Position numbers and translations under genes: made by a program
Shown here: piece by piece, positions 45,835-54,547 of the stretch
Layout of the letters: every line of letters begins with the position of its first letter
Position numbering within the stretch: the stretch's first letter is position 1
Notes under the pieces: model-generated
Databases searched by the model: none
The model's input: the letters and a program-made list of their open reading frames with translations, nothing else
Told to the model about the DNA's origin: nothing
From: an uncultured Clostridia bacterium
GTDB lineage: Bacteria; Bacillota; Clostridia; Christensenellales; UBA1242
Assembly (NCBI GenBank): GCA_944376905.1
Contig: CALWEA010000008.1
Coordinates: 1-57,469 of the forward strand
Length of the DNA stretch: 57,469 bases
Reading direction: 5' to 3'

Positions 45835-46477
45835 ATGCTTTTAGATTTGTTTAATAAAAAGCCTATCAATAAAGAAGATTTAGTTTTAATTCCTGATGGT
45901 GAAGTTGTTTGTAGTGCTTTTTGTGGTGATAACGCAGTGTATATTAAAGATAATGAAAAAGGAGTTTTTTGTTTCCAAGTCTAACATTCAAAAAGTTCAA
46001 GAAGGCGACAAAGTAGAATACTATACAAAATCAAAATATAAACCTTTATCAATGCAAGAATTATTTTTAAAAGACGAAATTTATATGAGTGCTTCTCGTC
46101 CTGTTGCAATTATATGTTCTAGTGAAACTTTGCAATTTAATAAAGAATTTAAAGCAGTTTCTGAATTAATTGCTGTGCGTGAAAATTTGGATTTTGAAGA
46201 ATATGTTGATTTGCGACATATGGTTTATTTGAAAGTTGCTGAATCTCTTATTTCAAAAGATAGAAATGTTGTTCAAATTGTTCAAGATGTTGATTCTTTG
46301 AAATATTTTGTTATTAATGTTCCTTTTGAAGCAAATAAGGAAGATGTTAAAAAAGCTTATTTTGCTCAAACTGATCATCAAGTTGAATTTGTTGAAGATT
46401 TATTTTTAAATCCATATTTCAATAACTGTTTGCCAGTAAGCAAAAAAAATGATATTCAAAAAACACTTAATTTATAA
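45835..46477 (+). pseudogene. Hypothetical gene split by a poly-T frameshift
   Basis: AAGGAG precedes ATG 45835-45837. The first frame gives 49 residues, MLLDLFNKKPINKEDLV through NEKGVFCFQV, and stops at 45984. The next frame continues at once with VSKSNIQKVQEGDKVEYY and runs 165 further residues to 46477. Removing one T from the T6 run at 45965-45970 joins them into a 213-residue protein reading GVFVSKSNIQ. This may be a real mutation, phase variation, programmed slippage or a base-calling error. The product is soluble and of unknown function. Confidence 0.75.
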
Positions 46478-46846
46478 ACTAATATAATTAAATTTATATG
46501 AAAATAATATAATTTGAATAAAAATTTGAATAAAAAAAGAATAATAAAAATTTAAAGATAAAAAATATTTAAATTTTTATTTTTTTATTTAAAAGTTCTT
46601 ATAAAAATATCTATATTTTATATATTGTTTTGCTATATATTATTTTATATTAAATTATATTAAATTATATTAAAAATTTTTATTTTATAATATATTTTTT
46701 TAATTAAATAATTCATTTATAAATAATTCATCTATTTATTTTATTTGAAAAAATTTTTATTTTGATTAAAATATAGAAAAATAATATATAAATTGAATAA
46801 TATTTAGTTAAAACTGAAATTATGGCACAAAAAAACGGTGTGGAAA

Positions 46847-46855
46847 TGTGGATAA
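46847..46855 (-). promoter_or_regulatory. DnaA box 1
   Basis: TTATCCACA on the minus strand, the strict consensus. Confidence 0.75.
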
Positions 46856-46950
46856 CTTTCGTGGTTAACTTAATAAAAAGTATAATTTTGTTCAAAATTA
46901 AAAAAAATTTATAAATATTTATACAAATGTATGAATATTCAATGTGGAAA

Positions 46951-46959
46951 TGTGGATAA
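46951..46959 (-). promoter_or_regulatory. DnaA box 2
   Basis: TTATCCACA on the minus strand; same orientation and same flanks as box 1. Confidence 0.75.
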
Positions 46960-47194
46960 CTTAATTAAAATTATATCAATTTCAAATTAATGACACTTTT
47001 AGTTATAGAATAATAATTAAAAATAACTAAATTTGGTTTTTGTTAAAAATCAAAACTTTATTTGTTTGACATTTTATTGCATAACTATTAAAATATGGTA
47101 TCTTAATATTAACGCAGTTTAAATTTATTTTGTATAAAACGTTATTTATTAAATTATTAATAAATATTTAATTGATATATAAAAAGGAGTACAA

Positions 47195-48520
47195 ATGCAA
47201 AAAACCAAAGCGAGAACACTTACAGGATTCATGGAACTTTTACCAGAAAAACAAATTCTTTTTAATAAAATGAAAAATATTATTGAACATACATTTATTG
47301 TTAACGGTCTTTCACCAATGGATACCCCCGTGTTAGAATATAGTCAAGTTTTGTTGGCGAAGGCTGGAGGTGAAACTGAAAAGCAAATTTATCGTTTTGC
47401 AAAAGGTGATAATGATTTATGTATGAGATTTGATTTAACTGTTCCATTCGCAAAATATGTTGCATTGTATTATCATGACTTAAATTTTCCTTTTAGAAGG
47501 TATCAAATTGGAAAAGTTTTTCGAGGAGAGAGAGCACAAAAAGGTCGATTAAGAGAATTTTATCAATGTGATATGGATATAATTTCTAACTCCGAACTTG
47601 AATTAATTGCCGATGCAGAATGTATTGATGTTTTAAGTCAAATATTTGAAAATCTTAATCAGGAAATTGTTATTAGAGTTAATAACCGAAAAATTATTAA
47701 CGGTTTGTTGGAGGAGTTTAATTTAGTTTCATCTATGAATGAAATTTTAAATATATTGGATAAAAAAGACAAAATAGGATATGATAAGACTTTACAACTT
47801 TTATCAGCACATACCCAAAGGGCTAAATATTTATTGGATATATTTGAAATTAAATCTTTGGAAGATTTAGAGTTAAATAATTTTAAAAATAAATTAATAT
47901 ACAAGGGAATTGAAGAATTAAAACAGATATTGAATATTTTAAACAAAAAACAAACCAAGGCTGAAATTGTTTTTGATTTAAGTATTATTCGTGGGCTAGA
48001 TTATTACACAGGTATTGTTTTTGAAGCAAATTTAAAAAATATAAATGAAAAAGTTTCTGTTGGAGCGGGTGGAAGATATGATAATTTAACTGGACATTTT
48101 TGTGATGAAAAATTTTCTGGTGTTGGAGTTAGTATTGGTCTTTCAAGACTTTTTGATTTACTAGATAAAAACAATCTACTTAATTTTTTTGAACAAACAT
48201 CTGCTATTGTAGCATTGCTTCCTTTTGAAAATTTTATAGACCAGGCTTTTTGTATTGAAAATATTTTAAAAGAAAATAATATTCCTGTTGAAAATGTTTA
48301 TTATAAAAATAAAAGTTTTAAAAATAAACTCAATTATATTAATAAAAAAGGTATAAATTTTTTAATTGTTATTGGTGAAGATGAAATAAAATCAAACATT
48401 TTTCAAATCAAAAATATGATAACAGGAGAAACGCAAAAACTACATTTAGATGAAATTATAAAATATGTAAAAGAATACATGAAAGAAGAAAATAAAATTT
48501 TATCTTATAATAATCAATGA
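47195..48520 (+). CDS. hisS: Histidine--tRNA ligase
   Basis: 441 residues. Class II synthetase motif 1 is in the N-terminal GLSPMDTPVLEYSQ region, motif 2 is FRRYQIGKVFRGERAQKGRLREFYQCDMD, and motif 3 is VGAGGRYDNLTGHF followed by GVGVSIGLSRL. The histidine-binding signatures RFDLTVP and GLDYYTGIVFE are intact. The C-terminal anticodon-binding domain begins near 335. It charges tRNA-His, whose gene is at 41.0 kb. RBS AAGGAG. No T-box is visible upstream. First gene of a rightward run with mrnC and rlmB. Confidence 0.98.
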   Translation: MQKTKARTLTGFMELLPEKQILFNKMKNIIEHTFIVNGLSPMDTPVLEYSQVLLAKAGGETEKQIYRFAKGDNDLCMRFDLTVPFAKYVALYYHDLNFPFRRYQIGKVFRGERAQKGRLREFYQCDMDIISNSELELIADAECIDVLSQIFENLNQEIVIRVNNRKIINGLLEEFNLVSSMNEILNILDKKDKIGYDKTLQLLSAHTQRAKYLLDIFEIKSLEDLELNNFKNKLIYKGIEELKQILNILNKKQTKAEIVFDLSIIRGLDYYTGIVFEANLKNINEKVSVGAGGRYDNLTGHFCDEKFSGVGVSIGLSRLFDLLDKNNLLNFFEQTSAIVALLPFENFIDQAFCIENILKENNIPVENVYYKNKSFKNKLNYINKKGINFLIVIGEDEIKSNIFQIKNMITGETQKLHLDEIIKYVKEYMKEENKILSYNNQ

Positions 48521-48591
48521 TTTTTTTAAATATGTTTATAAATTTTTAAATATTTAATGTAATAAAAATTATAAAACATTAGGAGTAAAAC

Positions 48592-49194
48592 TTGAATTCT
48601 GTTAACAATGATATTCAACCTAACAAAAACAACCAAAATAATAAAATTGATAAAAAAATTAAAAAAAACAAGGACTTTAATACTCAAAATATGTCAACAA
48701 AAATTTTTAATTTCGAAACAAGTAGTTTTTTTAATCTTATGAATGAATTGAAAACAAACCAAAACCTAAATTTAATAAAAAATGAAATGTCTTATGACGA
48801 CAAAAAAACTATTTACGATAATTTGAAAAATATTAATTTGATTTCTCCTTTATCTTTGGCTTTTATTGGAGATGCTATTCACACTCTTTGGGTTAGGCAA
48901 ACTGTTTTATTAAACAATGTTGAAACACCTAAAAAATTGCATAATCTTGCGTCAAAATATTGCTGTGCAAAAAATCAGGCAAATTGTTTGGATACGGTTT
49001 ATAGTGTTTTAGATGAAAAAGAAAAAGACTTTATAAGAAGAACTAGGAATTGTAAAAACCATAATGCACCCAAAAATTCTAATGTTGAAGAATATAAAAA
49101 GTCAACATGTTTTGAGGCACTACTTGGTTATTTATTTGTTTCTGGTGATTTGAAAAGATTAATTTTCTTGTTGGATATGAGTTGTAAAGAATAA
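48592..49194 (+). CDS. mrnC: Mini-ribonuclease III (MrnC)
   Basis: A TTG start lies 6 nt after AGGAG. The C-terminal 115 residues are the RNase III-like domain without a dsRBD: LSLAFIGDAIHTLWVR (catalytic Asp), AKNQA, RRTRNCKNHNAPKN, and EYKKSTCFEALLGYLF (catalytic Glu). Mini-III matures 23S rRNA ends. The usual length is about 130-145 residues; here about 80 extra, Asn/Lys-rich and probably disordered residues precede the domain. It lies between hisS and rlmB, close to the common order mrnC-rlmB. Confidence 0.93.
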   Translation: MNSVNNDIQPNKNNQNNKIDKKIKKNKDFNTQNMSTKIFNFETSSFFNLMNELKTNQNLNLIKNEMSYDDKKTIYDNLKNINLISPLSLAFIGDAIHTLWVRQTVLLNNVETPKKLHNLASKYCCAKNQANCLDTVYSVLDEKEKDFIRRTRNCKNHNAPKNSNVEEYKKSTCFEALLGYLFVSGDLKRLIFLLDMSCKE

Positions 49195-49227
49195 AAATAT
49201 TTAAGAATTGTTTTAAGGAGTAAAATT

Positions 49228-49950
49228 GTGTTAATATACGGGAAGAATGCTATAAGGGAGGCTTTAAATAGTAATGTAACAATAAATAAATTATGGATAG
49301 AAAAAGGCTCTCATGATATAGATGGAGAGCAATTAATTAATATTGCTAAGAAAAAAAATTGTAAAATTTCTTTTGAAAAAAGAGATTTTTTAACTAATAA
49401 AATTAATACAAGTAAACATCAAGGTTTTGTTGCTGATATAATAAATTTTGAATATTGCAAAACTCAAGATATTCTTCAACTAGCATTTAAACGAGAAGAA
49501 TTACCATTTATTTTAATTTTAGATAGTATTGCCGACCCGCATAATTTAGGGGCAATTATTAGAACTGCAGAAAGTGCAGGAGTTCATGGCATAATACTAC
49601 AAAAAGATAGAGCATGTCCTGTTAATGAAACAGTCTACAAAACCAGTGCAGGCGCAATTTCAAATATGTTAATTGCAAGAGTTGTAAATTTGTCAACAGA
49701 AATTGAATTCTTAAAAAAGCAAGGTCTTTGGGTTTATGGTCTTGAACTGGGAGGCGTTGATTTTTATAAAACAAATTTAACAGGTCCAATTGCTGTTGTT
49801 ATTGGTAGTGAGGGTGATGGAATTCGACAATTAGTCAAAAAAAATTGCGATGCAATTTTAACGTTGCCAATGAAAGGTAGGGTTAATTCTCTTAATGCAA
49901 GTGTTGCAACTGGAATTGCCGTTTATGAAATTGTAAGACAAAGAATTTAA
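49228..49950 (+). CDS. rlmB: 23S rRNA 2'-O-methyltransferase RlmB (SpoU/TrmH family)
   Basis: A GTG start follows AAGGAG. 240 residues: an N-terminal substrate-binding domain (YGKNAIREALNSN), then the SPOUT core with motif 1 LDSIADPHNLGAIIRTAESAGVHGI, motif 2 VVIGSEGDGIRQLV and motif 3 LPMKGRVNSLNASVATGIAVYE, forming the knotted SAM site. It methylates G2251 or the equivalent in 23S rRNA. Thirty-three bp after mrnC, clearly co-transcribed. The N-terminal Arg and motif Asn/Glu/Ser residues are all present. Confidence 0.96.
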   Translation: MLIYGKNAIREALNSNVTINKLWIEKGSHDIDGEQLINIAKKKNCKISFEKRDFLTNKINTSKHQGFVADIINFEYCKTQDILQLAFKREELPFILILDSIADPHNLGAIIRTAESAGVHGIILQKDRACPVNETVYKTSAGAISNMLIARVVNLSTEIEFLKKQGLWVYGLELGGVDFYKTNLTGPIAVVIGSEGDGIRQLVKKNCDAILTLPMKGRVNSLNASVATGIAVYEIVRQRI

Positions 49951-50452
49951 AATAAAAAAGTTTAATGAATATTAGAATATTATTTTTTAATTTTTTATTT
50001 ATTTGAAATTAAGATAAATATATTTAATAAATAAAAATTTAAATTTAAATTACTTATCTAGAAAAATTAAGTGTAAAATTTTTTGTAATGATTTGATATT
50101 CTAAAAATAATAAATTTAATTTTAAAAATAAGTTTTTTGTTTGGTATTGTTTTAAAATTTTTAAAATAAATATTTAAAACTTGACTTTTTTTATCTTTAT
50201 TCTATAATAAATCTAAATCTTAATTTTTATAAAGCAAAAAATTTAAATTAAATAAAATAAGAAAAAAATATTAATTTATTAAAATTTATTTTGTAAAGTA
50301 AATAAAATTTTAAAAGAATCAAAGAGATAAATTTAGTCAAATTAAAATAACAAATAATTTATTTCATACTCTTCAAAATTAATATTTATAGAAGATTAAG
50401 ATTCAAAAATTCAACAAATAGTTCGATAATTCTCTTAAAAATCATCATTTAT
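49951..50452. other. AT-rich gap before the tRNA-Arg region
   Basis: I see no gene, terminator or promoter that can be supported; the sequence is mostly A/T homopolymer-like. Confidence 0.6.
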
Positions 50453-50520
50453 GCTCCACTAGCTCAACTGTATAGAGCATTGGTCTTCGGATCGACGAGT
50501 TTGGGGTTCGATAATCCCCA
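50453..50520 (+). pseudogene. Partial tRNA-Arg copy
   Basis: The first 39 bases (50453-50491) are identical to the 5' half of the tRNA-Arg at 50539, up to the anticodon loop. The rest diverges: a T-arm-like GGGG-TTCGATAAT-CCCC follows, and no 3' acceptor strand (GTGGAGC) exists. It cannot form a complete tRNA; it is a relic of an integration/excision event or a partial duplication. Confidence 0.85.
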
Positions 50521-50538
50521 TAAAAAAATATCGTTTTT

Positions 50539-50615
50539 GCTCCACTAGCTCAACTGTATAGAGCATTGGTCTTCGGAACCAAGGGTTGGGGGTTAGAATC
50601 CCTCGTGGAGCACCA
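50539..50615 (+). tRNA. tRNA-Arg (anticodon TCG) with altered elbow bases
   Basis: Acceptor GCTCCAC/GTGGAGC, discriminator A, CCA encoded, anticodon arm TTGGT-CTTCGGA-ACCAA. The D-loop has G18-T19 instead of G18-G19, and the T-loop reads TTAGAAT instead of TTCGAAT, so G19-C56 has become U19-A56. It is the probable attachment site of the mobile element to its right. Confidence 0.9.
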
Positions 50616-50637
50616 TAAAATCCTTTATTTTAGGGAC

Positions 50638-50670
50638 ATCTAGCGATTTTAGGTTTCGCTAGATTTTTTT
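50638..50670 (+). terminator. Terminator of tRNA-Arg
   Basis: ATCTAGCGA / TCGCTAGAT with a 9-nt loop and T run, 23 bp past the CCA. Confidence 0.9.
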
Positions 50671-50686
50671 ATTTACGACAAAAAAA

Positions 50687-50735
50687 TAACCCACAAATCA
50701 AGACTTAAATCTCAACTTGTGGGTTCAAATTTTTT
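50687..50735. terminator. Second hairpin, convergent terminator
   Basis: AACCCACAA / TTGTGGGTT with A- and T-rich flanks; it could end transcription from the minus-strand defence-like operon. Confidence 0.75.
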
Positions 50736-50897
50736 CAATTAAAATTGTTTATTTTTTTATTAAAAACATTTACAAATTGGCAATGTCTACGAATTTGTCA
50801 CGAATTTGTTCCAAATTTTTGCATTAACACAGTAAATATCGTATAATATTGTTTGTTGTTATGTTATTATGTTTTAAATTTACAAATTTTATAATGT

Positions 50898-51659
50898 TTA
50901 ATTTTTAGCTTTCAATATTGTATCGTAAAACTCCGAATATAAAAAAGTTGAAGTATTTAAAATCAGCATTTTTTTGCTTTTTAAAATTAAATCTTCTTGT
51001 TTTTTATTAATAATGGAAATGTCAATTAAATCAACGTAATCAATATTGTTTGGTTTTTTAAATTGACCATTAACTAAGAGGTTCGCTTGCATTAAATGTG
51101 CTAAGGTTATGTTGTAAAAGTCTCTAGAAGTGTATTTATTTAAATTTTTATTTGTTCCTTCTTGTCCTACAAGTTTTTTATAATTAGTTAATACTTCATT
51201 ATCAACAATTACACATTTATTATTTAGCGTACTAGGATTTGTTATATCAAAATGCCTATAAGACTCCATCATTGGATAATTGATAAATAATTTCCCATAT
51301 TCTGTTTCATTATTAAATAAATCCAACATTTTAGAAATTTGACTTAATTTTTCTTGCCTATCACTTTCTTTACCATCTTGTATATCTAAATCAAATACTA
51401 AATAAGTATATACAAATTTAGTATTTTTTAATAATTTTCTAGTTTCATCATCAAGATTACAATAATTTAAAATGACATCTATAGTTGTTGTTTCTCCCAA
51501 TTCTTTAATATGTTTATACAATTCATAAATATCATTACAAAAAGGAATTATGGTTATATTTTTATCTGCCTTTATTGTTTTAATAAATTTATCAAAATAG
51601 GCTTTTTCACAACTTTCGCCTTCTATTATCAATAAGGTATTATATCGTGAATCCGCCAC
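50898..51659 (-). CDS. TOPRIM/RloB-like effector paired with the ATPase
   Basis: The start is taken at GTG 51657-51659, about 9 nt after AAAGGA; a TTG at 51677 is the alternative. 253 residues. The N-terminus LLIIEGESCEKAYFDKF has the E-G-E signature, and YLVFDLDIQDG supplies a D-x-D pair (about 90/92), the TOPRIM acidic triad; NYPMMESYRH follows. This layout recalls RloB/AbiLii and AriB-type effectors. It overlaps the upstream ATPase gene by 20 nt and should be translationally coupled. Anti-phage nuclease function is inferred from this pairing, not shown. Confidence 0.7.
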   Translation of the reverse strand: MADSRYNTLLIIEGESCEKAYFDKFIKTIKADKNITIIPFCNDIYELYKHIKELGETTTIDVILNYCNLDDETRKLLKNTKFVYTYLVFDLDIQDGKESDRQEKLSQISKMLDLFNNETEYGKLFINYPMMESYRHFDITNPSTLNNKCVIVDNEVLTNYKKLVGQEGTNKNLNKYTSRDFYNITLAHLMQANLLVNGQFKKPNNIDYVDLIDISIINKKQEDLILKSKKMLILNTSTFLYSEFYDTILKAKN

Positions 51660-52788
51660 TTTTATACATCCTTTCAAGGTTATGTGCTTCCCTGATTTCT
51701 TTTTCAGTGCATTCTGGTAATGGGCGGATATTTTTATTATCTGATATTATAAAACAACAATCGGGTCTAATTAAATTATTGTTCATCAATGATGTATTAT
51801 GGGTAGACAAAAATGATTGAAAATTGTTTCTAGAATTAATATTATTTAAAATCATTTCCGCTGTTTCGTAATGATAAAAAGCATCAAATTCATCAATATA
51901 TAAAAATGAAATATTTTCAAATTCCAACGACCAACAGTAGAATAACCATAATGATAGTGTTCCAGTAGAGGCAACATTGTTAAAAGGTAATTGCACACCG
52001 TTAGGATAGTTGGCTACTAATATCTTTTGATTATATATATCTTTTTCAACGGAAAGATTAAATTCTAGATTATTATCTATACTTAATAAAAATTTTTCAA
52101 AGTCTTTTACTGCATTTTTTGTCTCAAGCATATTTGCTAATTGGTCTGGTTTTTCTTTATATCCTCCGAATTGATTATCTTTTACACTTCTAAACCATAA
52201 CATCTTATCTACAAAATTCATAAGTTTACTTAATGGGGAATTTTCTGGTAGTTTACTATTGTAATAAACATATCGTATAAAACTTTGTTCTGGTCTTAAT
52301 GTCAAATTGTTTAAATTTAAGGTTTTTGCTTCTTCAATTAATAATTTTGTATTATCTTGATTTCTAAAATTATAATTGATAACTTCATTGCCATTAATAA
52401 TTAATTTTTCAGATAAAATTGCTAATTGATTTGCTTTTGAATAAGAATACTCAATTTCATCATTATCAAATACAAATATGTATTTGAAATCTACCGATTT
52501 ATTTATAGCGTATCCATTTTGATAAGATAAATTGAAATCTGGTTTGTATTTATCTGTTAAATGATATACAATATCAAATAATGCTAAACCAAAATTTGAT
52601 TTACCAGAACCATTTTTACCATAAATAAGACCTTTGTTTACGATATTATTTTTAATAAAGTCTTTATGAAATGTATAATCCCTGTGGTTAGAGAAATCTA
52701 TAGATAATCCATTTTTAAAACCTTTATAATTTTTAACTTCAAAATATTTTAACATATTTACCTCTCTTACATGATTATACTTTAACAT
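51640..52788 (-). CDS. AAA/ABC-type ATPase of a two-gene defence-like module
   Basis: Up to 382 residues. ATG 52788 follows AAGGAG; the ATG at 52753-52755 (MLKYFEVKNYKGF, after GAGAGG) is a good alternative and fits homologues, which begin at that motif. Walker A GKNGSGKSN at 57-65, signature region STGTLSLW about 274-281, Walker B LYIDEFDAFYH 296-306 and H-switch STHN 328-331 place it with the AAA_15/AAA_21 ATPases of AbiL, RloA and AriA. It likely forms a sensing scaffold that holds the downstream TOPRIM-like protein. The promoter region carries two inverted repeats. Confidence 0.8.
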   Translation of the reverse strand: MLKYNHVREVNMLKYFEVKNYKGFKNGLSIDFSNHRDYTFHKDFIKNNIVNKGLIYGKNGSGKSNFGLALFDIVYHLTDKYKPDFNLSYQNGYAINKSVDFKYIFVFDNDEIEYSYSKANQLAILSEKLIINGNEVINYNFRNQDNTKLLIEEAKTLNLNNLTLRPEQSFIRYVYYNSKLPENSPLSKLMNFVDKMLWFRSVKDNQFGGYKEKPDQLANMLETKNAVKDFEKFLLSIDNNLEFNLSVEKDIYNQKILVANYPNGVQLPFNNVASTGTLSLWLFYCWSLEFENISFLYIDEFDAFYHYETAEMILNNINSRNNFQSFLSTHNTSLMNNNLIRPDCCFIISDNKNIRPLPECTEKEIREAHNLERMYKSGGFTI

Positions 52789-52815
52789 ATTTGCACACTC
52801 CTTGTCAACAATCTG

Positions 52816-52832
52816 CCGTAAAAATATTACGG
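52816..52832. promoter_or_regulatory. Inverted repeat upstream of the ATPase gene
   Basis: CCGTAA-AAATA-TTACGG, 6-bp arms, about 30 bp upstream of the start codon; possible operator. Confidence 0.55.
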
Positions 52833-52887
52833 ATATACCATATATTATGTTTGTTTTTTAAATTTAGTTTATAAATTTTTGACTTAT

Positions 52888-52906
52888 TTCGTAAAAAATA
52901 TACGAA
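52888..52906. promoter_or_regulatory. Second related inverted repeat
   Basis: TTCGTA-AAAAATA-TACGAA shares the CGTA/TACG core with 52816-52832 and lies 72 bp from it (56 bp between the two repeats). Confidence 0.55.
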
Positions 52907-53008
52907 TAATAAGTATTACATCTGAAATATTCTTTTAAAAATATTATTTTATATTACTTAGTTTAAAATACAAATACAAAAAGTCAAGGTATGACTGACA
53001 AAGAATTT

Positions 53009-54331
53009 TTACATTTCTGCTTGTTGTCGTTTTTTCTGTTTACGCTTTTCTTCTAGTTCTTTTTCTATGCGTTCTTGTTCTTCTTGCTCTTTAATAAGTT
53101 GTTGAAGATGTAAAATTTCATCTTCTAGTTCTTGTCTTGTTTTTTGTTTGTTTTTATCATCAGCTTGTTTTTCTTTTTTAGTTTGTGTTAGTGCTTGGTT
53201 AATGGCGTTTGCAGATTCGTATTTAGAAGAATAATCTAAATGCGAATAGACATCAGCAGTTGTGTTAAAATTGGAATGCCCTAACCATTCTTGAATGTTT
53301 TTCATCGAGACTTTGCTTGCGACCAATAAACTAGCGCAACTATGTCTTAAGTCGTGAAAACGAATATGTTTAAGATGATTTTTTCTTAACAGTGTTCTAA
53401 ATCTATTGGATATGATATCGGGGTTTATCAAATCCCCAATATCATCAACAAAAACATATTCATCATATTGATGATTGTAACTCTTTTTAAAAAGTTCTTT
53501 ATTTTTTTCTATTTCTTCCTTTCTTTCAATCAATAGGTTTTCTATTTCTGGAAGCAGTGGCAATGTTCTATGACTTGCAGTAGTTTTTAAAGTGTCAGAC
53601 AAATAAAATTGATTATCAACATGAAGAACTTTATGCTTTATTGTTATCATTTTATTTTTAAAATCTATTGCGTCCCATTTTAGTCCGACAAGTTCACTTC
53701 TTCTAAATCCATAATAGGCAGCCACTCTAACAATTAGTTTTAATGGAGATTTGTCTGTTACTTCAAATAGTTTTTCAAGTTCTTCTTTGTTATAATATTC
53801 CATTTTTGATTTTTCTTTTTTTATTTTAGGCATAAATTCATAAGGATTTTTTGCAATCAAATCATCTCTATACGCTTGCTTTAATGCAGGGGATAATATT
53901 ACAGCATGATGTTTAATCGTTACATTTTTATTACCACGTTTATTTTTAAGATAATCATAAAATTCAAGCAAGTGATGATATGTAACATCTTTAAGTTTTA
54001 AACTATTTTTAAAGAACTTTTTCATTACTTTAACACAATGCGTATATCCAACATAAACCGCAGGCGACAATTCTTTTTTCTTGTCCTTAACATAATTTTC
54101 AATATAGTCCATAAAGATTATATCATTTTTTACTATGGGCTCTGGTTGTACTTCAAATACGTCTGGTTGAAATGTGCTTAATTTCTCATCTAAAATTTTT
54201 TGTGCTTCTTTTTTGTTTCCTCTTTCTTTAAGACCTGTGTTAAACCATTTTTGTTTATATTTGCCGTAATTATCCTTATAATTTATAACTGCATAAAAAT
54301 ATCCTCGTTTAATTTTTAAACTTCCTTTCAT
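53009..54331 (-). CDS. int: Tyrosine recombinase (integrase)
   Basis: 440 residues. The N-terminal arm-binding domain (GSLKIKRGYFYAVINYKD) and the core-binding SAM-like domain (about 70-165) precede the catalytic domain. Its Arg 210 is in YGFRRSELVGL, His 326 and Arg 329 in HDLRHS, His 352 in GHSN and the nucleophile Tyr 362 in DVYSHL. The last 40 residues form a Lys/Gln/Glu-rich coil. The ATGA overlap with the excisionase gene (4 nt) indicates an operon. It is the expected catalyst for insertion into the adjacent tRNA-Arg. Confidence 0.96.
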   Translation of the reverse strand: MKGSLKIKRGYFYAVINYKDNYGKYKQKWFNTGLKERGNKKEAQKILDEKLSTFQPDVFEVQPEPIVKNDIIFMDYIENYVKDKKKELSPAVYVGYTHCVKVMKKFFKNSLKLKDVTYHHLLEFYDYLKNKRGNKNVTIKHHAVILSPALKQAYRDDLIAKNPYEFMPKIKKEKSKMEYYNKEELEKLFEVTDKSPLKLIVRVAAYYGFRRSELVGLKWDAIDFKNKMITIKHKVLHVDNQFYLSDTLKTTASHRTLPLLPEIENLLIERKEEIEKNKELFKKSYNHQYDEYVFVDDIGDLINPDIISNRFRTLLRKNHLKHIRFHDLRHSCASLLVASKVSMKNIQEWLGHSNFNTTADVYSHLDYSSKYESANAINQALTQTKKEKQADDKNKQKTRQELEDEILHLQQLIKEQEEQERIEKELEEKRKQKKRQQAEM

Positions 54332-54540
54332 ACTTGCTTTCCTCCCATCAAATATGCAATAACATTAAGTTTTGAAATTTTGTAATCTTTACCAATTTTG
54401 ATAGATTTTATTTCACCATTCTTTAAGAGTTCATAAGTTTTTGTCCGTTTAATTCCAAGCATTTTTTGTAATTCTTGCACACCAACACAATCTGGAAATT
54501 CTTTAAACATAACATTATTTAATTCGTTAATTTCTTGCAT
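54328..54540 (-). CDS. Excisionase-like HTH protein
   Basis: The start is placed at ATG 54538-54540 after GAGG; 70 residues. GVQELQKMLGIKRTKTYELLKNGEIKSIKIGKDYKISKLNVIAYL is a MerR-like/HTH_17 winged helix with the wing after NGEI. Such proteins bind attachment arms and direct the integrase toward excision, and they sit just upstream of int as here. Confidence 0.88.
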   Translation of the reverse strand: MQEINELNNVMFKEFPDCVGVQELQKMLGIKRTKTYELLKNGEIKSIKIGKDYKISKLNVIAYLMGGKQV

Positions 54541-54547
54541 TTTCACC

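Larger units (their letters stand above)
46478..47194. other. AT-rich region with paired DnaA boxes; candidate origin
   Basis: No gene. Two copies of TGTGGAAATGTGGATAACTT begin at 46839 and 46943. Each includes a perfect 9-mer TGTGGATAA (reverse complement TTATCCACA) and a one-off TGTGGAAAT. The copies are 104 bp apart, about ten helical turns. Very AT-rich stretches flank them. Confidence 0.6.

Noticed and set aside
46478..47194. T-box leader upstream of hisS
   Set aside because: No AGGGTGGNACCGCG-like element and no long antiterminator structure was seen.
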